Program-made: the position numbers and the translations under genes
In this document: in pieces, positions 16,116 through 25,265 of the stretch
How positions within the stretch are numbered: the first letter of the stretch is position 1
How the letters are laid out: every line of letters begins with the position of its first letter
NCBI RefSeq assembly: GCF_000747665.1
Contig: NZ_BBKT01000017.1
Span: 1 to 64,000 of the forward strand
DNA: 64,000 nucleotides
Direction of reading: 5' to 3'
Origin: Thermoanaerobacterium saccharolyticum
Lineage (GTDB): Bacteria; Bacillota; Thermoanaerobacteria; Thermoanaerobacterales; Thermoanaerobacteraceae
The notes under the pieces: generated by a model
The model's input: the letters and a program-made list of their open reading frames with translations, nothing else
Database searches by the model: none
What the model was told of the DNA's origin: nothing

Positions 16116-18746
16116 TTATTTTTCATCCTTTATTGCAGCTTGTGCAGCAGCAAGTCTTGCGATTGGAACTCTGAATGGTGAGCATGATACATAGTCAAGT
16201 CCTACTTTATGGCAGAACTCAATTGACGATGGATCTCCGCCATGCTCGCCACATATTCCTACATTTAACTCAGGTCTTGTCTGTCTGCCTAATTTTGTAC
16301 CCATTTCAACAAGCTTGCCTACGCCAGTTTGATCAAGCTTTGCAAATGGGTCAAAGTCGTAAATCTTCTTGTCGTAGTATGATTCTAAGAACTTACCAGC
16401 ATCATCTCTTGAGAATGCAAATGTAAGCTGTGTCAAGTCATTTGTACCAAATGAGAAGAATTCTGCTTCTTTTGCAATCTCATCTGCTGTAAGGGCAGCT
16501 CTTGGAACCTCAATCATTGTTCCAACTAAGTACTTAATGTTGGAATTCTTTTCTTTTAATACCTCTTCAGCTGTTTTTACGATTATGTCTTTTACATATT
16601 TCATTTCTTTTACATCGCCTATAAGAGGTATCATTATCTGTGGTTCAATATTAATACCCAGCTTATTTGATACATTTATTGCTGCTTCTATTATAGCCCT
16701 TGTCTGCATTTCAGCTATTTCAGGATACTTGACAGCAAGTCTACAACCTCTAAATCCAAGCATTGGGTTAAATTCTTTAAGGCTCTCTACAGTTGCTTTA
16801 AGATCCTCAAATGTCATTCCCATTTCATCAGCCAATGCTTTTATATCATCATCTTCGTGTGGTAAGAATTCATGCAATGGTGGATCGAGAAGACGTATTG
16901 TAACAGGATGTTCACCCATCGTCTCAAACAATCCTTCAAAGTCAGACCTTTGCATAGGCAGAAGTTTATTTAGTGCATTTCTCCTTTGCTCTTCTGTCTT
17001 TGATACTATCATTTCCCTCATGGCAGGTATCCTGTCTTCAGCAAAGAACATATGCTCTGTTCTGCAAAGGCCTATTCCTTCAGCACCAAACTCTACAGCA
17101 ACTTTTGCATCCCTTGGTATATCAGCATTTGCCTTGACTTTCAGCTTTCTATATTTGTCTGCCCAGCTCATCAATGTAGCAAAATTACCTGTAAGAGACG
17201 GTGGAACAGTCTTTATTTCTCCCAAATATACATTGCCAGTGCTTCCATCAATTGATATGTAGTCACCTTCTTTAACTACGATATCACCAATCTTCATTAT
17301 TTTCTGATTCTCATCGATCAATGCAGCGCTGCAACCAGCAACACAGCATGTACCCATTCCTCTGGCAACAACAGCAGCATGTGATGTCATACCACCACGA
17401 CCCGTCAAAATACCTTGAGCAACAACCATACCCTCTATATCTTCAGGAGATGTTTCCATTCTCACAAGTACCACTTTTTCGCCTCTTGCCTTCACAGCTT
17501 CAACAGCGTCATCTGCAGTAAAGTAGACTTTTCCTGCTGCTGCACCTGGTGATGCCGGTAAACCTTTTGCAATAGGCTTTGCTGCTTTTAAGGCATCAGC
17601 ATCAAACATTGGGTGCAATAATTGGTCAAGCTGTTTTGGATCAACCCTTAGCACTGCTTCTTTTTCATCTATTAAGCCTTCATTAACCAAGTCTATTGCA
17701 ACTTTCAATGCTGCTTGAGCAGTTCTCTTGCCATTTCTCGTCTGAAGCATGTAAAGCTTTGATCTTTCTATCGTAAACTCGATATCTTGCATGTCCCTGT
17801 AGTGATTCTCCAGTTTATTTGCAATTTCTGTAAACTGGTTGTACACTTCAGGCATTATGTCTTTTAATGTTGATATTGGCTGTGGTGTCCTTATTCCGGC
17901 AACGACATCTTCGCCTTGAGCATTCATCAAGAATTCGCCAAACAAGGCTTTTTCACCTGTTGCAGGATTTCTCGTAAATGCCACACCTGTACCAGAATCA
18001 TTGCCCATATTGCCAAATACCATTGTCTGAACATTTACAGCAGTACCCCAATCGCTTGGTATGTCATTTAACCTTCTGTAAACAATAGCTCTTGGATTGT
18101 CCCATGATCTAAATACGGCTTTAACAGCTTCTAAAAGCTGAATCTTTGGATCTTGTGGGAAATCAACGCCCATCTCTTTCTTGTACAGCTCTTTGTATCT
18201 CTTTACGACTTCTTTTAAGTTTTCTGCAGTTAGATCTGTATCATATTTTGCACCGTTTTCTTCTTTGACAGCATCCAATATTGCTTCAAATTTATTCTTT
18301 TCAATTCCCATAACGACGTCTGAGAACATTTGAATAAATCTTCTATAGCTGTCGTATGCAAACCTTTCATTGTTAGTAGCTTCAGCAAGTCCTACAACGG
18401 TATCATCGTTTAACCCAAGATTTAAAATTGTATCCATCATTCCAGGCATGGAAACTCTTGCACCTGAACGTACTGAAACCAATAACGGATTTTTCTTATC
18501 ACCAAATTTTTTGTTGTTTATTTCCTCTAAAATAGCCATATTTTTATAGATTTCTTCTACTATTTCATCAGATATTTTTTTACCATCTTCATAATATTTT
18601 GTGCATGCTTCTGTTGTAACAGTGAAGCCTTGTGGAACAGGTAAGCCCAGATTTGTCATCTCAGCAAGGTTTGCCCCTTTTCCGCCCAGTAAATTTCTCA
18701 TGGACGCATTTCCTTCGCTAAACAAGTACACATATTTCTTAGCCAT
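16116..18746 (-). CDS. ppdK: Pyruvate, phosphate dikinase
   Basis: Interconverts pyruvate, ATP and phosphate with PEP, AMP and PPi, a central glycolytic or gluconeogenic step in many anaerobes. It has 876 residues, the length of the Clostridium symbiosum enzyme (about 874). The N-terminal ATP-grasp domain contains GGKGANLAEMTNLGLPVPQG and SVRSGARVSMPGMMDTILNLG. The swivelling phosphohistidine domain has TGRGGMTSHAAVVARGMGT with the catalytic His near 455. The C-terminal PEP domain has VGICGEHGGDPSSIEFCH with the catalytic Cys near 831. The gene for its regulatory protein ends one base before it begins, so both are co-transcribed. Confidence 0.98.
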   Translation of the reverse strand: MAKKYVYLFSEGNASMRNLLGGKGANLAEMTNLGLPVPQGFTVTTEACTKYYEDGKKISDEIVEEIYKNMAILEEINNKKFGDKKNPLLVSVRSGARVSMPGMMDTILNLGLNDDTVVGLAEATNNERFAYDSYRRFIQMFSDVVMGIEKNKFEAILDAVKEENGAKYDTDLTAENLKEVVKRYKELYKKEMGVDFPQDPKIQLLEAVKAVFRSWDNPRAIVYRRLNDIPSDWGTAVNVQTMVFGNMGNDSGTGVAFTRNPATGEKALFGEFLMNAQGEDVVAGIRTPQPISTLKDIMPEVYNQFTEIANKLENHYRDMQDIEFTIERSKLYMLQTRNGKRTAQAALKVAIDLVNEGLIDEKEAVLRVDPKQLDQLLHPMFDADALKAAKPIAKGLPASPGAAAGKVYFTADDAVEAVKARGEKVVLVRMETSPEDIEGMVVAQGILTGRGGMTSHAAVVARGMGTCCVAGCSAALIDENQKIMKIGDIVVKEGDYISIDGSTGNVYLGEIKTVPPSLTGNFATLMSWADKYRKLKVKANADIPRDAKVAVEFGAEGIGLCRTEHMFFAEDRIPAMREMIVSKTEEQRRNALNKLLPMQRSDFEGLFETMGEHPVTIRLLDPPLHEFLPHEDDDIKALADEMGMTFEDLKATVESLKEFNPMLGFRGCRLAVKYPEIAEMQTRAIIEAAINVSNKLGINIEPQIMIPLIGDVKEMKYVKDIIVKTAEEVLKEKNSNIKYLVGTMIEVPRAALTADEIAKEAEFFSFGTNDLTQLTFAFSRDDAGKFLESYYDKKIYDFDPFAKLDQTGVGKLVEMGTKLGRQTRPELNVGICGEHGGDPSSIEFCHKVGLDYVSCSPFRVPIARLAAAQAAIKDEK

Positions 18747-19562
18747 TTATAGTCCTCCTTTATTGATTTTATTTAATATTATGCTTGCTGTTTCCTCCAC
18801 AGCTTTATTCGTTACATCAATCACTGTACAATCTAACCGCTCCATCACCTCCTTAGCGTAGTTAAGCTCTTTTATGATTCTATCTTTAGCAGCATAAACT
18901 GCCTTAGAATCCAATCCCAATGATTTTAGCCTTTCTTTTCGTATTTCTACCAAGTTATCAATATTTATCATGAGACCAAATATTTTGTTGTGATCTATTT
19001 CAAACAGCTCTTTTGGCGGATCTACCTCAGGCACCAGCGGAAAGTTTGCAGCTTTAATGTATTTATGCGCAAGGTACATACATAGTGGCGTCTTTGATGT
19101 CCTTGAAACACCTAATATCACTACATCGGCCAACAATAACCCATTTACATCTTTTCCATCATCATGTTTTACTGCAAACTCAATCGCATCCATCTTTCTA
19201 AAGTAGTCTTCATCAAGTTTGCGCTTATGGAAAAACAATTCTGAAGGCGCAATACCTGTAGTACCTTCTATAGCATCCATAATAGGCCCCATCACATCAA
19301 CGATGCGCAAATCATATTGCCTCGCTTTATTTAGAAGGTATCGTTTTAATTCATCGACTACCATCGTATGTATGATAAGGCTATTCTTATTATTAGAAGC
19401 ATCTATTACTATTTCATCTATCTGGTTTTTATCACCAACATAAGGAAACTTTTTGATTTGACTTATATTGGTGCCAAATCTGGATGCAGCTATGGCTGCT
19501 ACATGTTCCGCCGTATCAATGTTTGAGTCTGATACAAGATAAATGGCAACATTCTCATCCAC
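18747..19562 (-). CDS. ppsR: PPDK regulatory protein (kinase/pyrophosphorylase, DUF299)
   Basis: Bifunctional regulator that inactivates PPDK by ADP-dependent phosphorylation of a Thr next to the catalytic His and reactivates it by Pi-dependent dephosphorylation; this role is known for the family. The 271-residue length is typical. The nucleotide-binding loop is visible as [17 protein letters not shown] near residues 148-163. It starts with GTG at 19560-19562, with AGGAGG 11 bases upstream. Its placement directly upstream of ppdK on the same strand supports PPDK, rather than PEP synthetase, as the target. Confidence 0.95.
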   Translation of the reverse strand: MDENVAIYLVSDSNIDTAEHVAAIAASRFGTNISQIKKFPYVGDKNQIDEIVIDASNNKNSLIIHTMVVDELKRYLLNKARQYDLRIVDVMGPIMDAIEGTTGIAPSELFFHKRKLDEDYFRKMDAIEFAVKHDDGKDVNGLLLADVVILGVSRTSKTPLCMYLAHKYIKAANFPLVPEVDPPKELFEIDHNKIFGLMINIDNLVEIRKERLKSLGLDSKAVYAAKDRIIKELNYAKEVMERLDCTVIDVTNKAVEETASIILNKINKGGL

Positions 19563-19732
19563 AATAATTTTAGCCTCCTAAATAATAGCTGATACTAAAA
19601 CAGTCATGCGGGACAATTTTACTCCCATTACGACAACACATTTTAGATTAACGTTTTCTAACTATACATAACAACATTATATCAATTAAGTCAATTACAA
19701 TAATGTCCAATTAATATTATAGCATAAAATAT

Positions 19733-19763
19733 AAAAAAAGCCAGGCATTCGCCTGATTTTTTT
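19733..19763 (-). terminator. Terminator after glyS
   Basis: CAGGC-attc-GCCTG core stem extended by A/T pairs, with T runs on both strands. It touches the glyS stop codon and separates glyS from ppsR. Confidence 0.7.
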
Positions 19764-21151
19764 TATATTTTTAATTTAGATTCCAAATACGGCTTTACTT
19801 CATTTATCTTAATCCTTATTTGCTGCATCGTATCTCTATCCCTTATCGTCACCGATTCATCATTCAATGAATCAAAGTCGTACGTTATGCAGTATGGCGT
19901 TCCTATTTCATCCTGTCTTCTATATCTCTTGCCAATACTTCCTGTCTCATCGTAATCAACCACAAAATCTTTTCTTAGTTCATCATACAATTTATAAGCA
20001 TTTTCGCCTAACTTTTTAGACAAAGGAAGAACTGCTGCCTTTATCGGTGACAATGCAGGATGCAATTTTAAAACGACTCTTGTGTCATTTTCTTCCACTA
20101 CTTCTTCATTGTAAGCGTCTATCAAAAATGCCAAAGCTACTCTGTCAGCCCCTACAGATGGTTCAATGCAGTATGGTATGTACTTTTCATTTGTGACAGG
20201 GTCAAAATACGTTAAATCTGCCCCTGAATGTTCCATATGACGCCTAAGATCGAAATCAGTTCTGTCAGCTATGCCCCACAACTCACCCCATCCAAATGGA
20301 AATTTGTATTCTATGTCTGTAGTTGCATTGCTGTAATGGGAAAGCTCTTCCTTGCTGTGATCTCTAAATCTCAAGTTTTCTTTTCTCAAACCTAAATTCA
20401 AAAGCCAATTCATGCAAAACTCTTTCCAATAATTAAACCATTCTAAATCTTCACCAGGTTTGCAAAAAAATTCCAATTCCATCTGTTCAAATTCTCTCGT
20501 TCTAAAAGTGAAGTTTCCAGGCGTAATCTCATTTCTGAATGATTTGCCAATTTGTCCTATTCCAAATGGTATCTTTTTCCTTGATGTTCTAAGCACATTT
20601 TTAAAGTTGACAAATATACCTTGTGCAGTTTCAGGCCTTAAGTATATTTCTGATTTCGAATCCTCAGTAACGCCTTGAAACGTCTTAAACATCAAATTGA
20701 ATTTCCTAATATCTGTGAAATTATGAGCACCGCAAACTGGGCATGGCACGTTGTTTTCATCTATAAATTGTTTTAATCTTTCATTCGTCCAACCATCTAC
20801 ATTTGTTTCTTCTCCAAGCTCTTTTAAATAATCTTCCACAAGCTTATCAGCGCGAAATCTAGATTTGCACTCTTTACAGTCCATCAAAGGATCGCTAAAC
20901 CCTCCAACATGTCCAGACGCTACCCAGGTTTCAGGATTCATTAATATCGCACAGTCTATACCTACGTTATATTGACTTTCCTGTATAAACTTTCTCCACC
21001 AAGCTTTTTTTACATTGTTTTTAAATTCAACACCAAGCGGACCGTAGTCCCATGTGTTTGCCAAACCTCCATAAATCTCAGAGCCGGGAAATATAAAGCC
21101 GCGATTCTTTGCAAGAGATACTATCTTATCCATGGTTACATCAAAAGCCAT
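19763..21151 (-). CDS. glyS: Glycyl-tRNA synthetase, single-chain (alpha2) type
   Basis: Charges tRNA-Gly in the cytoplasm. At 462 residues it belongs to the eukaryote-like homodimeric class, not the alpha2beta2 GlyQ/GlyS form. Class II motifs are visible: [12 protein letters not shown] near residue 35, the motif-2 region [10 protein letters not shown] through [25 protein letters not shown], and motif 3 [19 protein letters not shown]. CxxC pairs (CKEC, CPVC) may bind zinc. I start it at the ATG at 21149-21151 because AAGGAG lies about 7 bases upstream; a further upstream frame has no ribosome binding site. No T-box leader is visible upstream. Confidence 0.96.
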   Translation of the reverse strand: MAFDVTMDKIVSLAKNRGFIFPGSEIYGGLANTWDYGPLGVEFKNNVKKAWWRKFIQESQYNVGIDCAILMNPETWVASGHVGGFSDPLMDCKECKSRFRADKLVEDYLKELGEETNVDGWTNERLKQFIDENNVPCPVCGAHNFTDIRKFNLMFKTFQGVTEDSKSEIYLRPETAQGIFVNFKNVLRTSRKKIPFGIGQIGKSFRNEITPGNFTFRTREFEQMELEFFCKPGEDLEWFNYWKEFCMNWLLNLGLRKENLRFRDHSKEELSHYSNATTDIEYKFPFGWGELWGIADRTDFDLRRHMEHSGADLTYFDPVTNEKYIPYCIEPSVGADRVALAFLIDAYNEEVVEENDTRVVLKLHPALSPIKAAVLPLSKKLGENAYKLYDELRKDFVVDYDETGSIGKRYRRQDEIGTPYCITYDFDSLNDESVTIRDRDTMQQIRIKINEVKPYLESKLKI

Positions 21152-21175
21152 CAACAAACACTCCTTTTTATGTAT

Positions 21176-21209
21176 AAACAAAACCCTTTTTCCTCCTCGG
21201 TAAAAAGGG
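21176..21209 (-). terminator. Hairpin between the DUF4342 gene and glyS
   Basis: CCCTTTTT, a 10-base loop, AAAAAGGG, followed on the minus strand by TTTTGTTTAT. It probably terminates the recO-side transcript, and lies in the short glyS leader. Confidence 0.55.
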
Positions 21210-21281
21210 CTAAATTCAATTTATTTTAGAATATCAAATAGTTTTAAATATGTCAATATCGCTTAATGAAAGCATTGGACT

Positions 21282-21684
21282 TTATTCTTTTTCCTCTTTT
21301 AATACAGTTATCTCTTTATTTGGTCTTTCTATCTCAACAGTACAGTTTGTGAAAAATGCCAATGCAGCACCTATGACAGTAAGCTGAGGAACTATGATGG
21401 CTGATATAGCTCCAGCAGTGACAGGTACCTCAAGTATCACATTGTCGTCTTTTTTTTATTCTTATCTTTGTGACATTTCCTTTTTTAACAATTTCTTTTA
21501 TCTTGTCGATTACTTCAGAACCTGCAACCGATATGCTCTCTGTCCAATTTTTTTTGTTTTCTTCAATGTATATAAGCGCATCTACCACATCACCATTGCA
21601 CTTTTCTAAGGCTTCCTTTGCTTCTTTGTAGCTTACACCTGTTCTGGCCACAATCTGATCGATCTTTTCAAGCTCATTATCCAT
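21282..21684 (-). CDS. DUF4342 family protein with UBA-like N-terminus (frameshifted in this sequence)
   Basis: Residues 1-50 (LEKIDQIVARTGVSYKEAKE, ALEKCNGDVVDALIYIEE) form a UBA/TS-N-like helical domain, like that of EF-Ts. After TKIRIKK the given frame runs off into RRQCDT and stops. Removing one base from the A8 run (21450-21457) continues it as DDNVILEVPVTAGAISAIIV and PQLTVIGAALAFFTNCTVEI to a TAA at 21282. The joined 133-residue protein fits DUF4342 (function unknown). I start at the ATG at 21684, which has GGAGGTGA upstream, overlapping the end of recO by 8 bases. Confidence 0.7.
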
Positions 21685-22444
21685 TTCTATCACCTCCTAA
21701 AATATTTTTTAATTTGTCTAAAAAATTTTTTGACTGAAAATTTTTGTCGAAATGAACACTCATATAATCAGTAACTACTTTATCTAATTCGGCTAATGTA
21801 TTCTTTTGTATCCTAAGTTTTGCAATATTTCCAAAACCATTGCTAAGCAAATAACTTAACATATTTAGTGTTTCTCTTTTTATGTAGAATATGTCATCAC
21901 TGCTTGATTTACAATCTCTGCACAATACACCGCCTTTTAATGGCGAAAAATACATAATGTTATCATTTCTGCCACACGACAAACAGTGGTGTACTTCAGG
22001 CATATATCCCATAAATGTAACAAACTTCAGACAAAAAGTGATTGAAAGCAAATCACAATCGACAAAACCTCTTTCCAGCAGATACATTGAATACTTTAAT
22101 AGATTGTATATGTTTGTGTTCTTTTCATTTTCTTCCAGCAGCTTATAAACGATATCTGCAAAATATGATGCGTAAGAAAGCTTTAAAATGTCATCATCTA
22201 TTTTTAAGAAAGAATGGATTAACTCCCACTGATCAATATAATAGTAATTTTGCCCTTCAAATAAAACATAATATCCTATTGAAAAAGGATGTGAAGAACC
22301 CAAAAATCTGCTTTTTGAGTTCCTTGCACCTTTTGCTATTGCATCTATCTTACCATTTGACTTTGTGAAAAGTGTGACAACTTTGTCTGACTCGCCTATT
22401 AGCCTGCTTTTTAAGACAATAGACTCTGTTTTTATAAATTTCAT
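21677..22444 (-). CDS. recO: DNA repair protein RecO
   Basis: Recombination mediator that works with RecF/RecR to load RecA on SSB-coated DNA. The 255-residue protein has the N-terminal OB-fold (SIVLKSRLIGESDKVVTLFT, KGARNSKSRF), a helical middle, and the zinc-binding four-Cys region CLSCGRNDNIMYFSPLKGGV followed by LCRDC, as in Firmicute RecO. It sits downstream of era and deoC on the minus strand, the usual era-recO neighbourhood. Confidence 0.95.
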   Translation of the reverse strand: MKFIKTESIVLKSRLIGESDKVVTLFTKSNGKIDAIAKGARNSKSRFLGSSHPFSIGYYVLFEGQNYYYIDQWELIHSFLKIDDDILKLSYASYFADIVYKLLEENEKNTNIYNLLKYSMYLLERGFVDCDLLSITFCLKFVTFMGYMPEVHHCLSCGRNDNIMYFSPLKGGVLCRDCKSSSDDIFYIKRETLNMLSYLLSNGFGNIAKLRIQKNTLAELDKVVTDYMSVHFDKNFQSKNFLDKLKNILGGDRNG

Positions 22445-22466
22445 GATTATTTACCCTTCGTTGGTT

Positions 22467-23120
22467 TTACCATCCCTGTATAATTTGAATACCAGAGCTT
22501 GTACCAATTCTATTAGCACCTGCTTTCACGATTTCTTTAGCAAAATCTGCAGTTCTTACACCACCTGATGCTTTAACACCAAAATTTTCGCCAACAGTTT
22601 TTCTCATTAATTCAACATCGTGCACAGTTGCGCCACCACTGCCAAATCCAGTTGATGTTTTTACAAAATCTGCTCCAGCATCGACAGTGATCTTACAGGC
22701 TTTTACTTTTTCATCATCAGTAAGATAACATGTCTCCAAGATGACTTTAACTACGATTTCTCCAAATGATTTAGCCGCCTTTGTCACCGCTTCTATATCT
22801 TTTTTCACATAATCGTAGTCACCAGATTTTAGTTTGCCTATGTTTAAGACCATGTCTATTTCATTTGCTCCATTTGATATGGCTTCTTTTGCTTCAAATA
22901 CCTTAGTTTCAGTCGTATTAGCGCCAAGAGGAAAACCGATAACTGTACATACCTTCACATAACTGCCTTTTAAGACATCAGCTACAAGTTTTACATGGCA
23001 TGGGTTTACACATACAGACGCAAAACCATATTCCTTAGCTTCATCAGCCAATTTCTTAATATCAGAATCCGTTGCATCCGGTTTTAATAAAGTATGATCT
23101 ATCATTTTTGCAATTTCCAC
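22467..23120 (-). CDS. deoC: Deoxyribose-phosphate aldolase
   Basis: Cleaves 2-deoxyribose-5-phosphate to glyceraldehyde-3-phosphate and acetaldehyde in deoxynucleoside catabolism. It is a 217-residue TIM barrel with [14 protein letters not shown] at the start, [11 protein letters not shown] carrying the proton-relay Lys, and [20 protein letters not shown] with the Schiff-base Lys, followed by the phosphate-binding [11 protein letters not shown] prefer the GTG at 23118-23120 because GGTGGAG precedes it at the right distance; an ATG six codons earlier (23136-23138) is possible. It lies between era and recO. Confidence 0.96.
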   Translation of the reverse strand: MEIAKMIDHTLLKPDATDSDIKKLADEAKEYGFASVCVNPCHVKLVADVLKGSYVKVCTVIGFPLGANTTETKVFEAKEAISNGANEIDMVLNIGKLKSGDYDYVKKDIEAVTKAAKSFGEIVVKVILETCYLTDDEKVKACKITVDAGADFVKTSTGFGSGGATVHDVELMRKTVGENFGVKASGGVRTADFAKEIVKAGANRIGTSSGIQIIQGW

Positions 23121-23160
23121 AATATCTCCACCTTTCATAACTATACTTTAACACTGCCAA

Positions 23161-24061
23161 TCAATTTTTGTCAATCACATAACCAAAATTCCTTAAAATA
23201 CTGACATTATCTCTCCAACCTTTTCTCACCTTTACCCACAGATCTAAATATATTTTCTGCCCAAATAAATTTTCCAACTCTATTCTGGCGCTACTCCCTA
23301 TCCTTCTTAACATCTGTCCGTTTTTCCCTATGATTATAGCCTTATGGGACTCTTTCTCGCAGTATATAAATGCTTCTATGTCCAATATGTCTTTGTCTTC
23401 TCTTGTTTTCATTGAGTCAACTTCTACGTATACACCATGTGGCACCTCATCCTCAAGGTAATTTAAGATTTTTTCCCTTATTATTTCGGATACGAGAAAC
23501 TTCTCAGGCCTATCTGTTATATAATCGCTTGGAAAGTATTGCGGCCCTTCTGGTATATACGATACTATTGTGTGTTTTAAAAGATCTATGTTCATATTTT
23601 TTAAAGCAGATATAGGCAATACATCCTTAAAATTATATAATTGTTTAAACATCTGTATGGACATATCTACAGTTTCATGGGAAACGACGTCTATTTTATT
23701 TATGACTAAAATTACTGGTGTATCAATATTTATAAGGTGATCGATTATATATTTATCACCGGGTCCTACTTCAACATCTGGCTCCACCATGTAGATTATT
23801 AAATCTACTTCTGCCAAAGTTTTTTTTTACAGATTCAATCATGAATTCGCTTAATTTGTGTTTTGGCTTGTGTATACCAGGTGTATCAATAAAAATCACT
23901 TGATAGTCTTCACCTGTCAAAATACCTTGGATAGTATTTCTGGTGGTTTGCGGCTTGTCTGAAGTTATAGCCACTTTTTCGTTTAGCAATGCGTTTAATA
24001 GAGTAGATTTACCAACATTAGTTCTTCCAATCAATGCAGCAAATCCTGACTTAAATGCCAT
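23161..24061 (-). CDS. era: GTPase Era (frameshifted in this sequence)
   Basis: Ribosome-assembly GTPase that binds the 3' end of 16S rRNA. The first frame has the P-loop [10 protein letters not shown], the switch region [11 protein letters not shown] and [16 protein letters not shown]. It then runs off at an A9 run (23820-23828) and stops after 96 residues. Removing one A joins it to [20 protein letters not shown], the NKID box and a C-terminal KH domain with [20 protein letters not shown]. The joined protein has 299 residues, the normal Era length. Era is essential in most bacteria, so a sequencing error or slippage is more likely than a true null. Confidence 0.9.
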
Positions 24062-24079
24062 ATCATCACCTCAAAAGTT

Positions 24080-24778
24080 TTATTTGAAAATTTGAAAGAA
24101 CAATACTGTTATAAGTATTCCAATAATACTACCTACTATTACCTGAAAAGCAGAATGTATTTTGCCTTCGACTCTACTTTGTGCCACTAAAAAAGCCATA
24201 ATGAAGCTTATAGTTGATAAAAGTATATTTTTAGATATAAATGTTGATGCTGTTGCAAGACAAAAAGCAATTGCACTGTGCCCACTTGGCAAGCCACCTC
24301 TTAGTGGTGTTCCTTTGCCAAAATAGGCTTTTAAGATTATGGTCAATATCATTACAACTATGAGCGCAATGAATGTAACATGGGCTGGAGAGCTTTTTAT
24401 CTTTGTAAGCAATATATTGACCCAAGGATTGAGTCTATGAAAAAATAGCAAGTATGCCACAAATACAGCGTTTAATGCAGATATCAACACAGCACCAGCA
24501 GCCACATCTTTAGCTATTTTAGCTAAAGCATGATATTCATCAGTTATTAAATCGACTATAGTTTCTATAGCCGTATTTATCATTTCAGCGATTAAAACAA
24601 GAGATATTGTGACTATTATAGCTATCATCTCAAGTTTACTGAAATTGTAAAACAGACTTAAAACTAATACAAACATGGCCGCCACAAAGTGTATTTTCAT
24701 GTTTTTTTCTGTTTTAAATGCGTATATGATTCCTTCTATGGCATAATTAAAACTATCTATCAATTTTTTTATCTTCAA
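24080..24778 (-). CDS. dgkA: DgkA-type lipid kinase fused to a PAP2 phosphatase domain
   Basis: Residues 1-115 are an integral-membrane DgkA domain: DSFNYAIEGIIYAFKTEKNM, then EMINTAIETIVDLITDEYHA with the conserved E-x-x-N-T-A-I-E. In Gram-positives this enzyme phosphorylates undecaprenol. Residues 120-232 are a PAP2-family phosphatase with the PSGHSA motif (GGLPSGHSAIAFCLA) and a later SRVEGKIHSAFQV with R and H at the catalytic positions; the first K-x6-R-P motif is loose. A kinase and a phosphatase of lipid carriers in one chain suggest a role in the undecaprenyl phosphate cycle. It lies between ybeY and era, the standard dgkA position. Confidence 0.85.
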   Translation of the reverse strand: MKIKKLIDSFNYAIEGIIYAFKTEKNMKIHFVAAMFVLVLSLFYNFSKLEMIAIIVTISLVLIAEMINTAIETIVDLITDEYHALAKIAKDVAAGAVLISALNAVFVAYLLFFHRLNPWVNILLTKIKSSPAHVTFIALIVVMILTIILKAYFGKGTPLRGGLPSGHSAIAFCLATASTFISKNILLSTISFIMAFLVAQSRVEGKIHSAFQVIVGSIIGILITVLFFQIFK

Positions 24779-24785
24779 AAATGTA

Positions 24786-25265
24786 TCACCTTTCTATTTT
24801 TAGACGTCTCATAACTTCTTCTTCTTTTTCCCTCATTATCTTTTTTTCGTCTTCTGTTTCATGATCGTATCCCATTAAATGAAACATACTGTGCGCTGTA
24901 AGGTATGCGACTTCCCTTATAAACGAATGTCCATATTCCTCAGCTTGTTGTTTTGCTTTCTCCAAAGAAATTACTATGTCACCTATAGGTTGTACTTCAT
25001 TTAAATCATCATCTTCTTCGTCTATATCTGTGTATATTTCTTCAAACTCCACCAGTGGAAAAGACAACACATCAGTTTCTCTATCGACATTTCTATAATA
25101 CTTATTTAACTTATGAATCTCATCATTGTCAACAAAAGATACACTTACCTCCACATCATCGACAACGCCTTCAACTTCCAACGCTGTTCGCACCACGTCT
25201 TCTACTATCTTATCCAATCCTTTAGCATCAACTTTATCCTGTCTATTATCAATTAAAATATTCAT
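24786..25265 (-). CDS. ybeY: Endoribonuclease YbeY
   Basis: Zinc-dependent RNase involved in 16S rRNA 3'-end maturation and ribosome quality control. It has 159 residues and the full signature AHSMFHLMGYDHETEDEKKI (H-x3-H-x5-H). An acidic insertion (EEIYTDIDEEDDDLNEVQ) precedes it. Its start overlaps the end of the pgpH-like gene by 4 bases, implying translational coupling, and dgkA follows 7 bases later. Confidence 0.96.
   Translation of the reverse strand: MNILIDNRQDKVDAKGLDKIVEDVVRTALEVEGVVDDVEVSVSFVDNDEIHKLNKYYRNVDRETDVLSFPLVEFEEIYTDIDEEDDDLNEVQPIGDIVISLEKAKQQAEEYGHSFIREVAYLTAHSMFHLMGYDHETEDEKKIMREKEEEVMRRLKIER

Noticed and set aside
21152-21281. T-box leader in front of glyS
   Set aside because: The space is too short and there is no T-box core sequence or specifier stem; only a simple hairpin is present.
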